A stretch of DNA of 64,000 bases. It comes from Streptomyces sp. CB02980. Its GTDB lineage: Bacteria > Actinomycetota > Actinomycetes > Streptomycetales > Streptomycetaceae. Below are positions 59,832 to 64,000 of this stretch, piece by piece. The notes below the pieces were generated by a model. That model worked only from the letters and a program-made list of their open reading frames with translations. It did not search any database and was not told the DNA's origin. The DNA lies in contig NZ_JACSCH020000007.1 in NCBI RefSeq assembly GCF_014451325.2, positions 130,965 through 194,964 on the forward strand. The letters are read 5' to 3'. The position numbers and the translations under genes were made by a program. The stretch's first letter is position 1. The number at the start of each line of letters is the position of its first letter.

Positions 59832-60929
59832 TCAGCCGGAGGACGTCGTGCGCGCCCCGCACGAGTCCCGGACCCGCAGCCTCGGCAGCAGCCCCAGATG
59901 GCGCCGCGCCGCGTCCTCGTCCGCGCTCTCCGTCAGCCGCTCCACCAGGAGTTCCGTGGCGTGCCGCCCCACCTGGCGCTTCGGCGGCGCCACCGCCGTC
60001 AGCGGCGTGTCGGCCAGCGCGGCGACCTCGTCGTCGTACGCGATCAGGGCCAGGTCCTGCGGCACCCGTACGCCCAGTTCGGCGAGGCGCTGCACGATCT
60101 CGATCGCGTCCACGTCGTTGTGCACCAGGGCCGCGCTCGCCAGGCCGGACCCGACCGCCTCGTGCAGCGCCCGTACCGCCCGCTCGAAGCCCTCCGGATC
60201 CGCCTCGGCCGGCACGGAGTCGATGACCGGCCGGGGCTCCGCGAGGCCCAGGGTGCCCAGCGCCTCGGCGTATCCGGCGCGCACCGCGAGCGCGGTCGGC
60301 GAGTCCCGGCGCGCCACCAGCAGCGGGGTCGCGTGGCCGAGGGCGAGCAGGTGGCGCAGGGCGAGCAGGACGCCGTGGGCGTGGTCGGAGGCGACCCGGT
60401 CGAGGCCGTCCAGCGGGCTGCCGGGTTCGGCCCGGCGCTCCAGGAGCACGGCCGGTACGGGCAGTTCGGCCAGCCAGTCCCCGTACGCACGCTGGTCCTC
60501 CGGCCCCCGCCAGCCCGGTGCGACGAGGACGCCCTCGGCGCCGGCCGTGAGCAGCCCCTCGGTGCGGGCCCGGTCCTCCTCCGGCCGGTAGTCCGAGACG
60601 CGCAGCACGAGCCGGGCGCCGGCGCGGGCGGCCGCCTCGTGCGCACCGCGGATGACCTCGGCGAAGTAGTACGTGGCGGAGGGGGCGAGCAGGCCGAGGA
60701 CCAGGCCCTCGCCGGTCCGTCCGCCGCCCGGGGTGCCCCGCCGCTCGGGCCAGGACACCTGGCCGTGCACCCGGTCGAGCAGGCCCCGGCCGGCCAGGAG
60801 TTCGACGTCCCGGCGGGCGGTGACGGGGGAGACCCCGAGCCGCTCGGCCAGTTCGGCGACGCGGGCGGTGCCGCGTTCGCGCACCAGGGCCAGCAGTCGG
60901 TCGTGTCGTTCGGCAGCACTCTCGCGCAC
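59832..60929 (-). CDS. DeoR-type HTH / LacI-type sensor hybrid regulator
   Basis: A 365-residue regulator. Residues 5-58 form a DeoR-type winged helix (RHDRLLALVRERGTARVAEL; LGVSPVTARRDVELLAGRGLL). Residues about 75-355 form a periplasmic-binding-protein fold of the LacI/GalR kind (GLLAPSATYYFAEVIRGAHE; VASDHAHGVLLALRHLLALG; DLALIAYDDEVAALADTPLTAV). The two folds rarely occur together; LacI proteins normally have their own HTH. It probably responds to the sugar or its breakdown product and binds the TGATCGAA sites on both sides of it. The start is a GTG at 60929. Confidence 0.85.
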   Translation of the reverse strand: MRESAAERHDRLLALVRERGTARVAELAERLGVSPVTARRDVELLAGRGLLDRVHGQVSWPERRGTPGGGRTGEGLVLGLLAPSATYYFAEVIRGAHEAAARAGARLVLRVSDYRPEEDRARTEGLLTAGAEGVLVAPGWRGPEDQRAYGDWLAELPVPAVLLERRAEPGSPLDGLDRVASDHAHGVLLALRHLLALGHATPLLVARRDSPTALAVRAGYAEALGTLGLAEPRPVIDSVPAEADPEGFERAVRALHEAVGSGLASAALVHNDVDAIEIVQRLAELGVRVPQDLALIAYDDEVAALADTPLTAVAPPKRQVGRHATELLVERLTESADEDAARRHLGLLPRLRVRDSCGARTTSSG

Positions 60930-60988
60930 GGCGCAGTTCCCCCTCGCGGTGGTGGTGGTTCCCCGACCTTAGATCACACGTGGCCCCT

Positions 60989-61020
60989 GAATGATCGAAC
61001 GGAAGAAATTTCGATCATTC
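60989..61020. promoter_or_regulatory. 11-bp inverted repeat operator
   Basis: GAATGATCGAA (60989-60999) and TTCGATCATTC (61010-61020) are perfect inverted copies with a 10-base centre, so each half faces the same side of the helix. It lies between the regulator gene and the DUF2264 gene, 12 bases before the -35. A further TTCGATCGG lies in the spacer of that promoter (61039-61047). Confidence 0.75.
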
Positions 61021-61032
61021 GCTCCGATTCTC

Positions 61033-61061
61033 TTGACGTTCGATCGGAGCCTGTTCAGGAT
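61033..61061 (+). promoter_or_regulatory. promoter of the DUF2264 gene
   Basis: TTGACG (61033-61038) and CAGGAT (61056-61061) are 17 bases apart. The same arrangement drives the transporter operon. Confidence 0.65.
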
Positions 61062-61137
61062 TCCCGGCGACGGAGTCGTCACCGCGGGGAGCCCGAGGAA
61101 GTTCCCGAGGAAGCCCCAGGGAGCCACAGGGAGCATC

Positions 61138-62964
61138 ATGCCCACGCCGCCCGAGAACCGTGAGCTCAGCCCGTACACCGGCTGGACCCGTGCCCACTGG
61201 GAGGCCGCGGCCGACCGACTCCTCCTGGCGGTCCGCCCGTTCGCCTCGCCGCGGCACGGACTGATCGATCTGCCGGGCCCCCGCCCCAGCTGGTCCGGAG
61301 CCCGCTCCGACGGCCTGGAGGGCTGGGCCCGCACCTTCCTCCTCGCGGCGCTCCGGGTCGCGGGCGCCCGGGGCGAGGACCCGCACGGGCATCTCGACCG
61401 GTACGCGGAAGGGCTCGCCGCCGGGACCGCGAAGCCGGGACGTGCGGACGAGGACTCCTGGCCCCTCACCACCGACACCCGTCAGGCCATCGTCGAAGCG
61501 GCCTCCGTCGCCCTCGGCCTCCGCCTCACCCGCCCCTGGCTCTGGGACCGGCTCGACGACCGCACCCGCGAGCAGGTCGTCGAATGGCTCCGCCCCGCCC
61601 TCGGCCCGTCGCCCGTCGACAACAACTGGTGGCTCTTCGGCCTCACCGTCGCCGGTTTCCTCCAGGACGCCGGCGTCGACAGCGACCGGGCCGCCGCCAC
61701 CGTCGACCGCTCCCTCGCCAGGATCGATGACTGGTACCTCGGCGACGGCTGGTACAGCGACGGCGACAACCGCGCCTTCGACCACTACAACGCCTGGGCC
61801 CTGCACTTCTACCCGGTCCTCCACGCCCACCTCGCCGGAGACCGGGAGCTCCTCGACCGGTACGGGCCCCGCCTGCGCGCCCATCTCGACGACTACGTCC
61901 ACCTCTTCGACGCCGACGGCGCACCCCTCCCGTACGGGCGCTCCCTGATCTACCGCTTCGCCGCGGCCGCCGCCCCCTGGCTCGGCACCCTCACGGGGCA
62001 CACCCCGCTCACCCCCGGCGCCACCCGCCGGCTCGCCTCCGGCACCCTGCGGTACTTCCTCGACCGCGGCGCCACCGACCCGAACGGGCTCCTCACGCTC
62101 GGCTGGCACGGCCCGTACGCGCCCCTGGTCCAGGAGTACTCGGGACCCGGCTCCCCGTACTGGGCGTCCAAGGGCTTCCTCGGCCTCCTCCTGCCCGCCG
62201 GCCACCCCGCCTGGACCGACCGCGAGGAGCCGCTGCCGGCCGAACGCGCCGACACCGTCCGCCCCTTCGCCCCGGCCGGGCTGCTCGTCCAGACCACCGC
62301 GTCCGACGGACTCGTACGCCTCCACAACCACGGCAGCAACCATGTGCACAGCGCCGAGGCCGGCGAGGACGACCCCGGCTACGCCCGCCAGGCGTACGCG
62401 ACCCGTACGGGACCCACCACCGGGCCGGCCCCCGCCGACAACCACTTCGCGCTGCTCTTCGAGGGGAAGCCGACCACTCGGGGCCCCGCCGCACCTGCCG
62501 GCACCGGCCCCGGCTGGGCCGCCTCCCGGCACACCCCGCACCCCGGCGTCCGGGTCGTCTCCGCGACCCTCGCCCGCGGCCGCGCGGAGGTCCGTGCCCA
62601 CCTGGTCCTCGGCGCCCCCGAGGGGACGCCCGTACGGCAGACGGGCTGGGCCACCACCCCCGGAGGGCCGCACGCACAGCTGCACCCGGTGCACGGCTAC
62701 CCCGCGGACCACGGAGCCGGCGGCCTCGCCACCGAACTCCCCACCGGGGAGACCCTCCAGGGGCCCGGCAGCCGCACCCTCGCCCTGCACGGCGCCACGA
62801 GCGGCCCGGCCACCCTCTTCGTCGCGCTCGCCTCACTCACCGCCGAGCCCGCCCCGGCCCCCGTCACGGACCTCGCGGCCGTCCGGGTCACCGGCCACAT
62901 CCTTCACGTGACCTGGCAGGACGGCACCACCACGCGACTGGACCTCGACGCACTGGCCGGTTGA
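61138..62964 (+). CDS. DUF2264 (GH154-type) protein
   Basis: A 608-residue soluble protein. Residues about 10-350 match DUF2264 with its alpha-toroid signatures (PTPPENRELSPYTGWTRAHW; WLFGLTVAGFLQDAG; GWYSDGDNRAFDHYNAWALH; YGRSLIYRFAAAAAPW). The rest is beta-rich. DUF2264 corresponds to glycoside hydrolase family 154, for which beta-glucuronidase activity is known, so it may release uronic acids from oligosaccharides taken up by the neighbouring transporter. No signal peptide, so it acts in the cytoplasm. The start follows ACAGGGAG. Confidence 0.85.
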   Translation: MPTPPENRELSPYTGWTRAHWEAAADRLLLAVRPFASPRHGLIDLPGPRPSWSGARSDGLEGWARTFLLAALRVAGARGEDPHGHLDRYAEGLAAGTAKPGRADEDSWPLTTDTRQAIVEAASVALGLRLTRPWLWDRLDDRTREQVVEWLRPALGPSPVDNNWWLFGLTVAGFLQDAGVDSDRAAATVDRSLARIDDWYLGDGWYSDGDNRAFDHYNAWALHFYPVLHAHLAGDRELLDRYGPRLRAHLDDYVHLFDADGAPLPYGRSLIYRFAAAAAPWLGTLTGHTPLTPGATRRLASGTLRYFLDRGATDPNGLLTLGWHGPYAPLVQEYSGPGSPYWASKGFLGLLLPAGHPAWTDREEPLPAERADTVRPFAPAGLLVQTTASDGLVRLHNHGSNHVHSAEAGEDDPGYARQAYATRTGPTTGPAPADNHFALLFEGKPTTRGPAAPAGTGPGWAASRHTPHPGVRVVSATLARGRAEVRAHLVLGAPEGTPVRQTGWATTPGGPHAQLHPVHGYPADHGAGGLATELPTGETLQGPGSRTLALHGATSGPATLFVALASLTAEPAPAPVTDLAAVRVTGHILHVTWQDGTTTRLDLDALAG

Positions 62965-62980
62965 GCTGAGCGGACCTGGT

Positions 62981-63029
62981 GAGCGGGGCCGGGCGAGCGG
63001 GCCGGTTGAGCGGGGCCGGGCGAGCGGGC
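62981..63029. repeat. 22-bp direct repeat, two copies
   Basis: A 22-base unit starting GAGCGGGGCCGGGCGAGCGG is repeated at 62981-63002 and 63008-63029, separated by five bases. The second copy ends in the stop codon of the convergent gene. Confidence 0.85.
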
Positions 63030-63802
63030 TACTTCGGCCCGTACTTCCTGCCCGCCTTGGAGGAGACCCCGCCGAGCAGCCCGCGCGGCGCCAGCTTCAC
63101 CACACCCATGAGGGCCTTGTAGCGGGGGTCGGGGATCGACAGCGACTTCCCCCGGTCCAGATCCGCGAGCGCCGCCGTCACCAGCTTGTCCGCGTCGAGC
63201 CACATCCAGCCCGGGATGTTGTCCGTCCCCATGCCGGCCCGCTCATGGAACTCGGTCCGTACGAAGCCGGGGCAGAGCGCCATCAGCCGTACGCCGCTGC
63301 CCGCCAGGTCCCGGGCCGCACCCTGGGTGAACTGCACGACCCAGGCCTTCGACGCCCCGTAGGTGCCGCGGGGGACGAAGGCCGCCACCGAGGCGACGTT
63401 GACCACGGAGCCCCGCCGGCGCTCCTTCATCGAGGCGGCGGCCGCCGAGGTCAGCCGCAGTACCGCCTCGCAGTGCACCGTGAGCATCTTCAGCTCGTCG
63501 GCCATGGACACCTCAAGGAAGCGGCCCTTGTTGCCGAAGCCGGCGTTGTTCACGAGCATGTCCACCGGCTGCTTCGGGTCCGAGAGCCGGGCCTCGACGG
63601 CGGCGATGCCCTTCTCCTCGGCGAGGTCCGCCGCGAGCACCTCGGCCTCGATGCCGTGGCGGTCGTGCAGCTCGGTCGCCTGCTCCCGGAGCCGCTTCAT
63701 GTCCCGGGCCACGAGCACGACATCGTGGCCGTCCGCGGCGAGCCTCCGTGCGAAAGCGGCCCCGATGCCCGCGGTGGCGCCCGTAATCAGTGCAGTCGTC
63801 AT
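63029..63802 (-). CDS. short-chain dehydrogenase/reductase
   Basis: A 257-residue SDR oxidoreductase with the cofactor loop TGATAGIG, NNAG, and the catalytic Ser-Tyr-Lys in VASVAAFVPRGTYGASK. The Arg after the second strand (VARD) suggests NADP. The substrate is unknown. It is convergent with the DUF2264 gene. Confidence 0.9.
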   Translation of the reverse strand: MTTALITGATAGIGAAFARRLAADGHDVVLVARDMKRLREQATELHDRHGIEAEVLAADLAEEKGIAAVEARLSDPKQPVDMLVNNAGFGNKGRFLEVSMADELKMLTVHCEAVLRLTSAAAASMKERRRGSVVNVASVAAFVPRGTYGASKAWVVQFTQGAARDLAGSGVRLMALCPGFVRTEFHERAGMGTDNIPGWMWLDADKLVTAALADLDRGKSLSIPDPRYKALMGVVKLAPRGLLGGVSSKAGRKYGPK

Positions 63803-63863
63803 ACGGGCACGGTAGTGCCACGGCGGAGACGTTCTTGTCCGCGTACCGCCGACCAGGCGCGGA

Positions 63864-64000
63864 CTACGCGCGCGCGTACTTCTCCGCGTACTGGCGTGCG
63901 AGCGCGAGGAGTCCGGACTCCATCCACTCGGCGGCGACCAACGTGCGGGGGAGCAGGGTGCGTTCGGTGGTCGCGGCGCGGTGGAGCAGTGCGACGGTGA
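63864..64000 (-). CDS. unrecognised protein, C-terminal fragment
   Basis: The last 44 codons of a gene that enters the window from the right, ending at a TAG whose complement is 63864-63866. The sequence ends ESGLLALARQYAEKYARA, and codon use is strongly G/C at the third position, which supports coding. No family could be assigned. Confidence 0.55.
   Translation of the reverse strand, partial: TVALLHRAATTERTLLPRTLVAAEWMESGLLALARQYAEKYARA

Overview
The window is a high-GC actinobacterial chromosome segment, almost certainly Streptomyces. Reasons: very strong G/C at third codon positions, many GTG starts, the run S10 to L17 interrupted by secY-adk-map-infA and lacking rpsD (S4) between rpsK and rpoA, GroEL1 with a histidine-rich tail behind two CIRCE operators, DtxR/DmdR-type iron boxes, and an LAxTG-type sorting signal. 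No tRNA, rRNA, CRISPR array, transposase or phage gene was seen; this is core chromosome with a few accessory islets.

Layout. 1-3.3 kb: the 3' part of a secreted PIG-L deacetylase gene (minus strand), then a DGPF/YCII protein coupled to an ECF42-type sigma factor. 3.3-25.1 kb: the ribosomal protein supercluster. S10 operon (rpsJ to rpsQ), spc operon (rplN to rplO, secY, adk), map, alpha operon (infA, rpmJ, rpsM, rpsK, rpoA, rplQ), truA, then an ABC-F ATPase and the rplM-rpsI pair. Hairpins separate several of these units; strong terminators follow adk, rplQ and rpsI. 25.2-49 kb: cell-envelope and housekeeping genes: glmM and glmS (amino sugar supply), coaA, acpS, nnr, an L,D-transpeptidase, alr, the t6A genes tsaE/tsaB/rimI/tsaD, two polysaccharide-deacetylase lipoproteins, a second DGPF-ECF42 pair and a class I methyltransferase. 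49-51.3 kb: groES-groEL1. 51.4-55.6 kb: an NTF2-like protein divergent from a 1157-residue STAND-type NTPase. 55.6-63 kb: a carbohydrate uptake cluster (hydroxyacid dehydrogenase, two permeases, solute-binding lipoprotein, regulator, DUF2264/GH154-type protein) with shared operators. 63-64 kb: a short-chain dehydrogenase and the end of an unrecognised gene.

Most interesting items. (1) An operon under a consensus-like iron box encodes a secreted four-cysteine beta protein and a wall-anchored beta-propeller with an LAATG signal; a second iron box precedes a 63-residue orphan protein. (2) The STAND NTPase with a short glycine/asparagine-rich N-terminus and a long helical-repeat tail is a candidate signalling or defence protein. 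(3) A membrane-anchored protein looks like an L,D-transpeptidase domain that has lost its catalytic Cys and His. (4) The sugar cluster carries two near-identical promoters (TTGAC-N18-CAGGAT) with matching TGATCGAA operators and a regulator joining a DeoR-type HTH to a LacI-type sensor domain. (5) A 50-bp copy of the end of the ABC-F gene flanks a palindromic intergenic element that has relatives elsewhere in the window. (6) Several genes have a -10-like TAGGnT 6-7 bases before the start codon, suggesting leaderless transcripts.

All functions are read from sequence features and family knowledge; no database search or folding program was run. Start codons were chosen by ribosome-binding site, overlap with the upstream gene, family length or -10 spacing, and differ from the longest reading frame in many cases.
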